Assembly (NCBI RefSeq): GCF_000308615.1
Contig: NZ_BAGB01000046.1
Coordinates: 124,001 to 188,000 of the forward strand
Reading direction: 5' to 3'
Length of the DNA stretch: 64,000 nucleotides
From: Nocardia jiangxiensis NBRC 101359
GTDB lineage: Bacteria > Actinomycetota > Actinomycetes > Mycobacteriales > Mycobacteriaceae
Shown one piece after another: positions 8,362 to 17,271 of the stretch (position 1 is its first letter; every line of letters begins with the position of its first letter). The translations under genes and the position numbers were made by a program. The notes beneath the pieces are model-generated. The model searched no databases. It was not told where the DNA came from and worked only from the letters and a program-made list of their open reading frames with translations.

Positions 8362-10077
8362 TCACTCGGCCACGTGCACCGGCACGTCATCGGCCCACGG
8401 CTGCCGAGTGACCATATCGGCGACCCGGACGTATCCGCGCTCGAATTCACCTGTGGCGGCATCGACGAGGCGGTACTGCTGGGTCTGGTGATGGATGGGC
8501 TGGCCGTCGAGCAGTACGACGCGCACCTCGCCGGGTTCGAATCCGCAGCGTTCCTGCAACGCCGCGATGAGTTGTTCGTTGTGCATGTGACCGTCACCGA
8601 AATTCCAGCCGATCGCGGTACTGCAGATGCGCTCGCCGTCGGTGATCGTGTAGTCGTCCTCGTTGCCGTCGGCCATCGCCCGGTGCGCGAGGGTGAACAA
8701 CGCCCGGCCGTGAGTGTTCATGGCGCGGAAGGCATAGCCGAGATACAGCGGGATCTGCGCGCGGTCCTTGCCGTAGAACTTCTCCAGCTGCGCCTGGGGC
8801 ATGCTGGCGATCGCGACGATGTTCGCCCCGATCTTGGCCGAGGCCGAGGGCTGCACACACCACAGGGTGGTGTCCCAGTTGCCCGCGTAGTACCGCATGC
8901 CGGGCAGGAAGGAGATGTAGCGCGGGAACAGATTCCCCGCGACGACGATGCCCGCGATCACGAGGAAGAACAGCGCCACCGGCACGGGGTGGTGCAGACC
9001 GGCGAGCCCGCGATCGGCGTGCGCCACGAAGAGTGAGAACACCCCGAAGATCATGAAGACGTTCCACTCCAGCGGCACGCCCATCGGAATCGCGGTCAGG
9101 ATTCCGAGGTGGAAACACACCATGACGGTGGCCGCGATCGCGGTCGGCACGCCGCCGTGGGTGAAGAACAGCACCACCGGCACGCACAGCTCGACCACGG
9201 TGGCACTGTGCGCCACGATCCGCGAGGCGCGTCCCGGCCGCAGGTCGTCCGGGAACTTCTCGAAGAACATCCGCTTGAGCGACCGGTGCCGGATCAGCGG
9301 ATTGTTGGACATCATCGTCGAGATGACGAACGGGAAGTGCCGGTTCAGTTTCGAGACCGCCGCACCCATCCAGATCACCATGAACACCAGCTTCGCCGCG
9401 ACGAACGAGTCGGCGCCGAACAGGAAGGCCAGGGTCAGCGAGCCGTAGACCTCGCCGCGCGCGGCCAGGAAGATCGCCTTGTCGCGCAGGCCGAGCACCG
9501 CCAGCAGCACCAGGATCAGCACGATCTGCCAGATCGGCAGCAGCCCGACCGTGGTGTGCAGTGCGGGCATCGGACCGGTGCCGTCGGACAGCAGCGCGAT
9601 CACCGTGACCACCAGCAGCGCCGCGTACAGCGCGATATCCACCGGCGTGCGGGCCGTTCCGGCGGTCAGCGGGACCCGACGCGGCCACGGGGGCAGCCGG
9701 ATCGTGCGGGGCCGCAACCAGTACAGGATCGATCCCATCGGCGGGAAGTAGCGGTTGTTCAGCGGCCCGAATCCGCAGCCGAGACCGATCACCTCGAACA
9801 GCAGCGTGTAGAGCACGACCTTCTGGAACACGATCGGCTCCGACCACCACCGGCCGACGTCGAGGAATCCGTCGATTCCCTTGGTGGACAGCACGATCAG
9901 CCAGCCGAACAGGATGTACAGCAGGATCTTGCCGACGTAGGCCAGATGCAGGACGACCGGCGTCCCGAAGCCCACCTCCGCCCAGTGCCGCGCCATCGGC
10001 CGGATCCGCTCGCCGCGCGTGCCCTTGCTCCACTCCGCCACATCGATCACCGGCAGATCCGGTTCCAGGAACCCCAT
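8362..10077 (-). CDS. DUF3556 integral membrane protein
   Basis: 571 residues from the ATG at 10077 (GGGAG 6-8 nt upstream). An upstream in-frame extension to 10146 lacks a binding site and is low-complexity, so I left it out. The protein begins MGFLEPDLPVIDVAEW, then has about ten hydrophobic segments between residues 45 and 420 and a soluble C-terminal domain of roughly 150 residues. It matches my recollection of the conserved DUF3556 membrane proteins of mycobacteria and nocardiae, whose function is unknown. It is preceded by a LysR gene on the same strand; a palindrome in the gap (10167-10185) suggests separate control. Confidence 0.8.
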   Translation of the reverse strand: MGFLEPDLPVIDVAEWSKGTRGERIRPMARHWAEVGFGTPVVLHLAYVGKILLYILFGWLIVLSTKGIDGFLDVGRWWSEPIVFQKVVLYTLLFEVIGLGCGFGPLNNRYFPPMGSILYWLRPRTIRLPPWPRRVPLTAGTARTPVDIALYAALLVVTVIALLSDGTGPMPALHTTVGLLPIWQIVLILVLLAVLGLRDKAIFLAARGEVYGSLTLAFLFGADSFVAAKLVFMVIWMGAAVSKLNRHFPFVISTMMSNNPLIRHRSLKRMFFEKFPDDLRPGRASRIVAHSATVVELCVPVVLFFTHGGVPTAIAATVMVCFHLGILTAIPMGVPLEWNVFMIFGVFSLFVAHADRGLAGLHHPVPVALFFLVIAGIVVAGNLFPRYISFLPGMRYYAGNWDTTLWCVQPSASAKIGANIVAIASMPQAQLEKFYGKDRAQIPLYLGYAFRAMNTHGRALFTLAHRAMADGNEDDYTITDGERICSTAIGWNFGDGHMHNEQLIAALQERCGFEPGEVRVVLLDGQPIHHQTQQYRLVDAATGEFERGYVRVADMVTRQPWADDVPVHVAE

Positions 10078-10166
10078 CACACACTCCCGTCCGCTTTTCA
10101 CCCGGATCGTCGTCGAACCCCGACCCGGGCCCAGCCACGGTGGCATGCCCGCCGTGTGCTGTCAAT

Positions 10167-10185
10167 CATGTCCGGACATGTGTCC
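10167..10185 (-). promoter_or_regulatory. Overlapping palindromes, candidate operator
   Basis: CATGTCCGGACATG (10167-10180) is a perfect 14-bp palindrome. It overlaps GGACATGTGTCC (10174-10185), a second perfect palindrome. The pair lies about 90 bp upstream of the DUF3556 gene and just past the end of the LysR gene, where a promoter for the DUF3556 gene would sit. Confidence 0.5.
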
Positions 10186-10198
10186 TGATAAGTGTGCG

Positions 10199-11233
10199 TC
10201 AGCCCGCCCTGTGCGCCGTCGACGCCGGAACGGGCGGCGCGGGCAGAAAGAGCGGCCGGTCCGATTCGGGAATCCAGCAGTCCGCACCGATATCGCCGTT
10301 GTAGTTCTCCCGGACGTGCGCGATCAGCGGCGGCAGCCCCGGATGCGCACCGGCGCTGGCCCACAGCAGCGCGTGCGGATAAGCGGGAGTGGGATCGAAG
10401 ATCGGCAGGCGGCGGATGTGCGGATGCCACGGGAAGCGGTAACCATCACCGGCGAAGCACGCCAGCGTGTCCGAGGCCGCGAGACGTTCCAGAACGGCCT
10501 CGAGCCCGAACGGGCCGCGTCCCTTCTCGCGATCGTCCTCGCGTTCGGGCGAACCGCCCGGCACCCGGCCGGTGACGATCTCGACGCCGCTGAATTCGCT
10601 CCACTCCCGGTAGTAATCGGCCCATTCGGATGGCACCGAGGCGCCGGGCACCCAGACCGGATACGCCGCGATCTGCGCCGGCGTGACCGCCGATTGCGCG
10701 GCCAGCGGATGATCGCGGCCGACCAGTAGGTGCAGCGGTTCCAGATGAGCCGGGACGGCTCCGATTCCCGGCGGCAATGCGCGCGGTCCCCCGTGCTGCC
10801 GCGCGAACGCCGCGTCGACGCGGCCGTTCAACAGCGCGTCCCGACCGGATCGGAACGCGGTGGACATCACGATCTCGACGTCCGCCTCCGGATTGCGGTC
10901 CAGGTAGTACCGCATCGACACCGAGGCGACGTGCCGTTCCCCCTGGACCGCGACCCGCAGCGGTCGCACCTGCGCCCGCGCCGCGACCACGGTGTCCTGC
11001 GCGACCGCGAGCAACGCGCGGGCGTGCGGCAGCACCTTCGCCCCCGCGGCCGTCACCGCGCTGCCCGAGCCGAGCCGATCGAACAGGCTCACCCCGAGCT
11101 GACTCTCCAGTTTCGCGACCCGCTTGGACACGCCCTGCTGCGTGATACCCAGTACCCGCGCCGCATGACCGAACTGTCCCTCGTCCACCACGGTCACGAA
11201 CGCCCGCACCGCCGCCAGATCGAGATCCGTCAC
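10199..11233 (-). CDS. LysR-family transcriptional regulator
   Basis: 344 residues from the second of two adjacent GTG codons (11236 and 11233), chosen because GGGAGG spaces better to it. The N-terminal helix-turn-helix reads HAARVLGITQQGVSKRVAKLE, followed by a LysR substrate-binding domain. The gene diverges from kshA, with 291 bp between the starts holding inverted repeats (11302-11328 and 11416-11433), so it probably controls kshA and itself. LysR control of a KshA gene would differ from the KstR (TetR) control known for cholesterol kshA genes. The effector is unknown; a steroid or bile-acid intermediate is a guess. Confidence 0.9.
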   Translation of the reverse strand: MTDLDLAAVRAFVTVVDEGQFGHAARVLGITQQGVSKRVAKLESQLGVSLFDRLGSGSAVTAAGAKVLPHARALLAVAQDTVVAARAQVRPLRVAVQGERHVASVSMRYYLDRNPEADVEIVMSTAFRSGRDALLNGRVDAAFARQHGGPRALPPGIGAVPAHLEPLHLLVGRDHPLAAQSAVTPAQIAAYPVWVPGASVPSEWADYYREWSEFSGVEIVTGRVPGGSPEREDDREKGRGPFGLEAVLERLAASDTLACFAGDGYRFPWHPHIRRLPIFDPTPAYPHALLWASAGAHPGLPPLIAHVRENYNGDIGADCWIPESDRPLFLPAPPVPASTAHRAG

Positions 11234-11301
11234 CACACCTCCCGTTACTCCGGCCGGTTGTGCATCCTAGCGAGTGCGTCGGAGGCTCCGCACCCATGGG
11301 A

Positions 11302-11328
11302 ACAACCGGTGGTTGTCGGATGCGCAAC
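11302..11328. promoter_or_regulatory. LysR-type binding region between LysR and kshA
   Basis: ACAACC-GGT-GGTTGT (11302-11316) is a perfect 15-bp inverted repeat. It overlaps GTTG-N9-CAAC (11312-11328), which contains a T-N11-A core as in LysR boxes. A second element ACTGCC-N6-GGCAGT lies at 11416-11433, followed by a TATAAC-like -10 hexamer near 11443, on the kshA side. Confidence 0.5.
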
Positions 11329-11524
11329 GCCCGCACGCCCTCTCGCGCACCGCGTCACGAGGTACCGACCGCCCGGATCACCGTACCCGCGACCTCCGTC
11401 CGGTCAGTGAAACTGACTGCCCGGCAAGGCAGTTGGCGGTGTTATAACCGAGGTCATGCGGATCGGCCCGAATCTGAGGGCCGTACCAGCCCACTTCCGC
11501 ACGCACGCACTCCAGGAGGTTGCC

Positions 11525-12658
11525 ATGACAACCGTGCACGACGAGGTTCGCCAGATCCAGGCCGAGGCGGCGCCGGCCAGATTCGCCCGCGGCTGGCACT
11601 GTCTGGGCCTGGTCCGGGACTTCTCCGACGGCGAACCGCACTCCATCCAGGCATTCGGCACCCGGCTCGTGGTGTTCCGCGGCGCGGACGGCACGATCAA
11701 CGTCCTCGACGCCTACTGCCGGCACATGGGCGGGGATCTGTCCGACGGTGAGATCAAGGGCAACGAGATCGCCTGCCCGTTCCACGACTGGCGCTGGGGC
11801 GGCGACGGCCGCTGCAAGCAGATCCCCTACGCCCGGCGGGTGCCGCCGCTGGCTCGCACCCGCGCCTGGACCACACTCGAACAGGACGGCCTGCTGTTCG
11901 TCTGGAACGATCCGGAGGGCAAGAAGCCGCCCGCCGAGATCACCATTCCGCGCATCGATGGCGCGGGCAGCGACGAATGGACCGACTGGCACTGGTACAC
12001 CACGGTGGTCAACACCAATTGCCGCGAGATCATCGACAACATCGTGGATATGGCGCACTTCTTCTACATCCACGGTTCGTTGCCGACCTACTTCCGGAAC
12101 GTCTTCGAAGGACACGTCGCCACCCAGTACTTCAACGGCGGGGCACGCGACGATCTGCCCTCCCCCGAGGGCAAACCCAAACCGTTGGGCACTACCTCGG
12201 TCGCCGCGTACTACGGGCCCTCGTTCATGATCGACGATCTGGTGTACCACTTCGAGGACGGCGACTATCAGACCGTTCTGCTCAACTGCCACTATCCGAT
12301 CGACGCGAATTCCTTCGTGCTGCAGTACGGCATCATCGTGAAGAAGTCCGAGACGCTGCCCGCCGACGAGGCGATGGCCACCGCGATCGCGCTGGGCAAT
12401 TCGGTGAAGGCCGGGTTCGAACAGGATGTGGCGATCTGGAAACGCAAGGCGCGCATCGACAATCCGCTGCTGTGCGAGGAGGACGGCCCGGTCTATCAAC
12501 TGCGCCGCTGGTATCAGCAGTTCTATGTGGACGTGGCCGAGGTGACCCCGGAGATGGTGGACCGCTTCGAATTCGAACTCGACACCACCCGCCCGGTCGA
12601 GGCGTGGCAGCAGCAGGTCCGGGAGAACCTCGCGCGACAGGCCGAGGCGGCTTCGTGA
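11525..12658 (+). CDS. kshA: 3-ketosteroid 9-alpha-hydroxylase, oxygenase component (KshA-type Rieske oxygenase)
   Basis: 377 residues from the ATG at 11525, preceded by AGGAGG. The Rieske 2Fe-2S site is Cys65-x-His67 and Cys84-x2-His87 (YCRHMGGD, CPFHDWRW). The mononuclear iron site is in IIDNIVDMAHFFYIHG (His178, His183). The whole chain aligns closely with mycobacterial KshA, including RYARGWHCLG-like and YQLRRWYQQFYVDVAE segments. With the reductase KshB (not in this window) it would hydroxylate C9 of 3-ketosteroids and open ring B. It overlaps the next gene by 4 bp. Other Ksh substrates, such as side-chain-bearing CoA esters, are possible, since these bacteria carry several homologues. 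Confidence 0.9.
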   Translation: MTTVHDEVRQIQAEAAPARFARGWHCLGLVRDFSDGEPHSIQAFGTRLVVFRGADGTINVLDAYCRHMGGDLSDGEIKGNEIACPFHDWRWGGDGRCKQIPYARRVPPLARTRAWTTLEQDGLLFVWNDPEGKKPPAEITIPRIDGAGSDEWTDWHWYTTVVNTNCREIIDNIVDMAHFFYIHGSLPTYFRNVFEGHVATQYFNGGARDDLPSPEGKPKPLGTTSVAAYYGPSFMIDDLVYHFEDGDYQTVLLNCHYPIDANSFVLQYGIIVKKSETLPADEAMATAIALGNSVKAGFEQDVAIWKRKARIDNPLLCEEDGPVYQLRRWYQQFYVDVAEVTPEMVDRFEFELDTTRPVEAWQQQVRENLARQAEAAS

Positions 12659-12942
12659 CCGGACCCGCGGACGAGCGGCTGCGCACCGCGCCGATGTCAC
12701 CGGTGCGGTGTGAGCAGTGCGGTGCGGGGGTGCTGGCGCGCAAGAGTACATGGGCGCAGACCAGCGTCCAGTGGAACGCCGCCGCGACCGCCGCGTGCGT
12801 GGAGCGGCATGCCGCGGCGGAGTTGTCCCGAGCGCCGCTGCCGTACTGCACCGCGATGCGTGAATCCATCCGGGCCGCAGCGCAATCCGGGGATCTGCCG
12901 GTGCTCGATCCGGCGGCGGGCCAACCCGATGAGCGGTCCTGA
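12655..12942 (+). CDS. Small conserved protein encoded with KshA
   Basis: 95 residues, starting at a GTG inside the kshA stop region (GTGA overlap), so it is translationally coupled. It has an N-terminal Cys-x2-Cys pair (RCEQCGAG) and two later cysteines (AACVERH, PYCTAM), with the phrase KSTWAQTSVQWN between them. No known domain is recognised. Coupling to KshA suggests an accessory role such as electron transfer, cofactor insertion or assembly, but the sequence does not show which. The cysteines could bind zinc or an iron-sulfur cluster. Confidence 0.75.
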   Translation: MTGPADERLRTAPMSPVRCEQCGAGVLARKSTWAQTSVQWNAAATAACVERHAAAELSRAPLPYCTAMRESIRAAAQSGDLPVLDPAAGQPDERS

Positions 12943-12948
12943 GCGGCA

Positions 12949-12970
12949 TGTCCGGCCGCGACGCCGGACA
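12949..12970. terminator. Hairpin between convergent genes
   Basis: TGTCCGGC (12949-12956) pairs with GCCGGACA (12963-12970) across a 6-nt loop. It lies between the end of the kshA operon and the end of the DUF6508 gene. Confidence 0.45.
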
Positions 12971-12980
12971 CGCCCCGCGC

Positions 12981-13475
12981 TCACGAACGTCGCCGCCGCC
13001 ACCGGCTCCAGCGCCGCTCATCGGCGCGCCCGCGGCGCGCGGGCGCCAGCGCCGGCTGCTCGCGGTGCCAGGTCCGCAGGCGTTCCAGGGCTGTGGCCAG
13101 GGTGCCGTCCTCGAGCAGGTGCGCGATGGTGCCGGTGACGAAACGCTCCGAATTCATCATCATGCTCAGTACCCGAACCGATTCCGCGACCGGCGCGTCG
13201 GCCAGGCCCTGCCCGGTCTCGTACCGGCTCAGACCGTCCCACTGCCGCCAGGGGAATTCGACGACCAACCCGGCGCTATCCAGCGCGGCCAATAAGACGT
13301 TCACCTCGTCGCTGTAGCGGATGTACGGCTGCTGCCCGGAATTGAAGATCCACTCCGACTGCGGGCCTTCGGAGGCCAGCACCTTGTCCGCCGCCGACCA
13401 CAGGGTGCCCCAGCAGTCGGAAGACGCCGCACGCAGCCGAGATTCGATCGCCGCGTCATCGAGAACATCCACCAC
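12981..13475 (-). CDS. DUF6508-like protein
   Basis: 164 residues. It resembles the DUF6508 family, recognisable by the central WIFNSGQQPYIRYSDEVN and FPWRQWDG segments. Soluble, no signal peptide, and a basic Arg-rich tail (RRWSRWRRRRS) that may be poorly conserved. The function of the family is unknown. It converges on the kshA operon and is followed upstream by about 200 bp of spacer, so it is probably transcribed alone. Confidence 0.6.
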   Translation of the reverse strand: MVDVLDDAAIESRLRAASSDCWGTLWSAADKVLASEGPQSEWIFNSGQQPYIRYSDEVNVLLAALDSAGLVVEFPWRQWDGLSRYETGQGLADAPVAESVRVLSMMMNSERFVTGTIAHLLEDGTLATALERLRTWHREQPALAPARRGRADERRWSRWRRRRS

Positions 13476-13673
13476 GCCACCGTACCGCGCACCCGCACAG
13501 GCGATTCCCGGCCGCGGTGAGCACTCCGGCGGCTAATTCGGATATCGCGTGGCCCGCCGGGCCGAGGAACGGAGGCCGCCGCTCGCCAGCAACACATAGC
13601 TCCCTCGAACCGGTTGCGGCGGGCCGGAATTCGGCGTCCCGCCGGACGAACCGTCCGGTCTCGGTTCCGGCGT

Positions 13674-14777
13674 TCAGTTCTCGCGGTTGGGAGCAGTGGT
13701 CAGCATCCAGTGGCTGAACGCCGCGTATCGTTGCGCGAACTCGCCCGCGTCGGCGGCGAATTCGACTTCGGCCGAGAAGGCGCGAACCCGATCGAACCGT
13801 TCCCGGCGACGATGCTCGTACTCGCTCAGGACGCTCGCGAGATCCCCGTCGGCGGCCGAGCAGGCGCACAGCACGCCGACGTCCTCGACGCCGAGCGTGC
13901 CCCCGGCGGAGATGTGTGGTGAAAGTCCGTGCGCCGCATCGCCGATCAGCACCACGTGCGCACCGGTCCAGTGCGACAGCTCCGGGACGAGCAGGATCGG
14001 ATTCTCCAGGATCGCCTCATCGGGCGTGGCCTCGATCATCCGCAGCAGATCATCGTGCCAGCCGCTCTCCGCGAGGTTGTGCGCCCGAGCCAGGGCGCGC
14101 TCGCGCGGCGTGCCGCGCAACTCCCCGACCTCGAACTGATTCACCATCCACATGGTTCGATCGCCCGACAGGCGCGAATATCCGCCGCGCGTACGGTCGC
14201 GACCGACCGTCAGCACGGTTCCCTCGGGATGTTCCGCACCCGCGGGAACCACTGCGCGCCAGGCGTAATGCCCCGGATGGCGCCGCGCTGCGCTGTCGGG
14301 TACGAGCGCGGCCCGAACCTTGGAGTGCACACCGTCCGCGCCGACGAGCAGATCCGCCTCGAGACCGCGCCCGGATTCGAGCAGCACGCGCACCTCGTCA
14401 CCGGTCTCGGTGAATCCGGTGACCCGATCGCCGAGCAGGATCCGTTGCCGGCCGGTCGCATCGGCCAGCAGAACGTTCAGTTCCGGCCGCGGCACCAGCA
14501 GGAACCGGTGCTCGTAGTCGCCGTATCCCGCGGCGCGCACGGGACGACCGGACTGATCGAAGAACCACGCGTCGATCTCGTGCCCCACCGCCCGCACGGC
14601 CGCACCGATGCCGATGCGATCGAATTCGCGAAGTGCGTTCTCCCACAGCCCGATTCCCGCACCCGCGGCGCGAATCTCCGACGCCTGCTCGACGACGGTC
14701 ACCTCGTGCCCCAGCCGCCCGAGCGCGGCCGCCGCCGTCAACCCGACCAGTCCGCCGCCCGCGACGACTACTCGCAT
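13674..14777 (-). CDS. FAD-dependent aromatic-ring-type monooxygenase
   Basis: 367 residues. The N-terminus has the FAD-binding GxGxxG variant (VVVAGGGLVGLTAAAALGRLG) with the acidic residue at VVEQ. A DG-type motif (LLVGADGVHSKVR) and the C-terminal GD motif (LIGDAAHGLSPH) follow, in group A flavoprotein monooxygenase order. Such enzymes hydroxylate phenolic or quinone-like substrates with NAD(P)H; the substrate cannot be read. The gene diverges from a LysR gene with 91 bp between the starts, an arrangement usual for LysR-controlled catabolic enzymes. Confidence 0.88.
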   Translation of the reverse strand: MRVVVAGGGLVGLTAAAALGRLGHEVTVVEQASEIRAAGAGIGLWENALREFDRIGIGAAVRAVGHEIDAWFFDQSGRPVRAAGYGDYEHRFLLVPRPELNVLLADATGRQRILLGDRVTGFTETGDEVRVLLESGRGLEADLLVGADGVHSKVRAALVPDSAARRHPGHYAWRAVVPAGAEHPEGTVLTVGRDRTRGGYSRLSGDRTMWMVNQFEVGELRGTPRERALARAHNLAESGWHDDLLRMIEATPDEAILENPILLVPELSHWTGAHVVLIGDAAHGLSPHISAGGTLGVEDVGVLCACSAADGDLASVLSEYEHRRRERFDRVRAFSAEVEFAADAGEFAQRYAAFSHWMLTTAPNREN

Positions 14778-14868
14778 GATCTTCTCCCCTTGCCGAAATC
14801 CGCTGGTGTCGAGATCAATTCAACGATCGGGAAGATATGATTGCAAATGCATCCTTTTTATCTTTACC

Positions 14869-15783
14869 ATGCGTCACATGCATGTGGATCTGAATCTGCT
14901 CACCGCCCTGGACGTCCTGCTCGCGGAGCGCAGCGTCGGCGCGGCGGCGGATCGCATGCATCTGTCCCAACCGGCGATGAGCCGCACGCTCGCCCGGCTG
15001 CGCCGGGTGACCGGCGATCCGATCCTGGTCCGCTCGGGCCGGTCCATGCTCCCGACGCCGTACGCCGAGCAGATCCGCGACGAGTTGCACACCCTGGTCG
15101 AGCAGGCGCACTCGATCCTCACCCCGCCAACGGATTTCGATGCCGCGACCATGCAGCGCACCTTCACCGTCCAGTGCAACGACGCGCTGGCCAACGCGAT
15201 GGCCGCGGATCTGCTCACCCGCCTGCGCCGGGACGCACCCGGGGTCCGGCTGCGGATCCTCGGCGAATCCGGCACGACATCGGACGAATTGCGCCAGGGG
15301 CGAATCGATGTGCGCCTGAGCGCCGACGAACCCGACGAGCCGGATCTGCGCGCCGGCGTCGTGGCCACCGACCAGCTCGCCCTGGTCCGCACCGGCTCCG
15401 ACGGACCCGGCACCCTCGAGGAATTCGCGGCGATCGATCAGGTCGTGGTATCTCGGCGCGGACGCCTGCGCGACCCGATCGACGACATCCTCGAGACGCA
15501 CCAATTGTCCAGGCGCGTAGTACTTTCGGTCCCGACGATCGATATCGCGCTACGCGCGGTCGCCGCGGGCGACCTCGCCACGGTCGCCCCGGCCTCGTTC
15601 GCCCGCCGCGCCGCACACCCCGGCCTGACCGTCCACCCACTCCCCTTCGCGCTGCCGCCGATCCGCGCCGTGATGTCCTGGCACGCACGCGTCGACATCG
15701 ACCCGGCGCACACCTGGCTGCGCGACCTGATCGCCGCTTCTGCCGCAGCCTCGATCGGCGAAACTGCGTCGGCCCCTGGGTGA
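14869..15783 (+). CDS. LysR-family transcriptional regulator (NodD/NahR-like)
   Basis: 304 residues if the ATG at 14869 is used, 301 from 14878; neither has a clear ribosome-binding site, so a leaderless transcript is possible. The HTH is VGAAADRMHLSQPAMSRTLARLR, and the opening MHVDLNLLTALDVLL is typical of the NodD/NahR/PcpR group that responds to aromatic compounds. The divergent flavin monooxygenase is the probable target. The 91-bp intergenic region is AT-rich for this genome (GATTGCAAATGCATCC) and should hold both promoters. Confidence 0.9.
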   Translation: MRHMHVDLNLLTALDVLLAERSVGAAADRMHLSQPAMSRTLARLRRVTGDPILVRSGRSMLPTPYAEQIRDELHTLVEQAHSILTPPTDFDAATMQRTFTVQCNDALANAMAADLLTRLRRDAPGVRLRILGESGTTSDELRQGRIDVRLSADEPDEPDLRAGVVATDQLALVRTGSDGPGTLEEFAAIDQVVVSRRGRLRDPIDDILETHQLSRRVVLSVPTIDIALRAVAAGDLATVAPASFARRAAHPGLTVHPLPFALPPIRAVMSWHARVDIDPAHTWLRDLIAASAAASIGETASAPG

Positions 15784-15797
15784 TGCGCCGCTGCACA

Positions 15798-15828
15798 GCG
15801 TCCGGCCCCGGCAGGCGGGGCCGGACGC
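15798..15828. terminator. Perfect 12-bp hairpin between convergent genes
   Basis: GCGTCCGGCCCC (15798-15809) pairs exactly with GGGGCCGGACGC (15817-15828) over a 7-nt loop. It fits between the LysR stop codon and the proS stop codon and can serve both. Confidence 0.65.
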
Positions 15829-15831
15829 GGA

Positions 15832-17271
15832 TCAGTACGCCCGGCCGAAGATGACCCGTTTCCCGTATGCCGACGGCGCATCACACCGCACGCACGTCCC
15901 GGTGGCGGGTTCGCCGTCGGTCGGGATGCAGCGCGGGGTGGCGGCGGTGGCGGATTTGATCTGCTCCTCGCATTCGCGGGTGCCACAGTGCAATGCCACC
16001 GCCCAGCCGGTCGACACGGCCTCGGTGAATTCCTCCCAGGCGTCGACGGTTCGGGTGTGCTCGTCGCGGAATACGGTGGCGCGGGCCAGCAGGTAGGACT
16101 GGAATTCCTCGAGGATCGCGGGGATCTGCAGGGGCAGGGAATCCAGCGGTAGCGCCTGTTTGCCTTCTCCGCCCAGACGTTTCACCATCATCGCGGTGCC
16201 GTTCGCCAGATCGCGCGGGCCGAGTTCGAGGCGGATCGGCACACCGCGCATCTCCCACTCGTTGTACTTGAATCCCGGGGTCAGCTGCGGACGGGCGTCG
16301 ACGTGCACCCGCACGCCCACCTCGCGCAAGGCACCGGCCAGTCGTTCCGCGGCCGCGCCGACCTCGGTGTCCTCGCCCCGGACGATCGGCACGATCACCA
16401 CCTGATACGGCGCGAGGCGGGGCGGGAACACCAGCCCCTTGTCGTCTCCGTGGGTCATCACGATGCCGCCGACCATCCGGGTGCTCATTCCCCAGGATGT
16501 GGTGTGGCAGAACTCTTCTCGCCCCTGCTCACCGGTGTACCGGATGCCGAAGGCGGTGGCGAAGTTCGTGCCCATGTAGTGCGAGGTCCCGGCTTGCAGG
16601 GCGCGGCCGTCGCGCATCATCCCCTCGATGGTGTAGGTCGCGACCGCACCGGCGAACCGCTCGCCCGGCGTCTTCTCCCCGGGCACCACCGGCATCGCGG
16701 CCAGGTCCTGGGCGACCTCGTGATAGATGTCCAGCGCGAGCATGGTCTCGCGCAACGCGTCCGCGCGATCCAGATGCGCCGTGTGGCCCTCCTGCCACAG
16801 GAATTCGGTGGTGCGCAGGAACATTCGCGGCCGCATCTCCCACCGGACCACATTGGACCACTGGTTCAGCAGCAGCGGCAGATCCCGGTGCGAGCCGATC
16901 CACTTGGCCATCATCTCGCCGATGATGGTCTCCGAGGTCGGCCGCACCACCAGCGGCTCGTCGAGTTCCTTACCGCCCGCGTGCGTGACGATCGCCAGCT
17001 CCGGGGAGAAACCTTCGACGTGTTCGGCCTCGCGACTGAGGTAACTCTGCGGAATCAACAAGGGGAAATAGGCATTCTCGTGACCGGTGTCCTTGATCCG
17101 CCGGTCCAGTTCGCCCTGTAGCTGCTCCCACAGTCGGTAGCCATACGGTCGGATGATCATGGTGCCCTTGGCCGGGCCTCGGTCCACGAGACCTGCCTTG
17201 AAAACCACCTCGTTGTACCAGGCGGCGAAGTCCTCACTCTGCGCTGTCACACCACGTTCATCCCGTGCCAT
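15832..17271 (-). CDS. proS: Prolyl-tRNA synthetase, short eukaryote/archaeal type (ProS type 3)
   Basis: 479 residues. It lacks the INS editing insertion of ordinary bacterial ProRS (about 570-580 residues) and instead has the C-terminal zinc-binding-like domain of the eukaryote/archaeal type, with Cys residues in HCGTRECEE and TCVRCDAP and a terminal tyrosine (FGRAY). Class II motifs are visible (VVRPTSETIIGEMM, VVRWEMRPRMFLRTTEFLWQ). It charges tRNA-Pro. Whether it is the only ProRS of this organism or a second copy cannot be told from the window; many relatives rely on the bacterial type. Lying between accessory genes and far from translation genes is compatible with transfer. Confidence 0.93.
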   Translation of the reverse strand: MARDERGVTAQSEDFAAWYNEVVFKAGLVDRGPAKGTMIIRPYGYRLWEQLQGELDRRIKDTGHENAYFPLLIPQSYLSREAEHVEGFSPELAIVTHAGGKELDEPLVVRPTSETIIGEMMAKWIGSHRDLPLLLNQWSNVVRWEMRPRMFLRTTEFLWQEGHTAHLDRADALRETMLALDIYHEVAQDLAAMPVVPGEKTPGERFAGAVATYTIEGMMRDGRALQAGTSHYMGTNFATAFGIRYTGEQGREEFCHTTSWGMSTRMVGGIVMTHGDDKGLVFPPRLAPYQVVIVPIVRGEDTEVGAAAERLAGALREVGVRVHVDARPQLTPGFKYNEWEMRGVPIRLELGPRDLANGTAMMVKRLGGEGKQALPLDSLPLQIPAILEEFQSYLLARATVFRDEHTRTVDAWEEFTEAVSTGWAVALHCGTRECEEQIKSATAATPRCIPTDGEPATGTCVRCDAPSAYGKRVIFGRAY

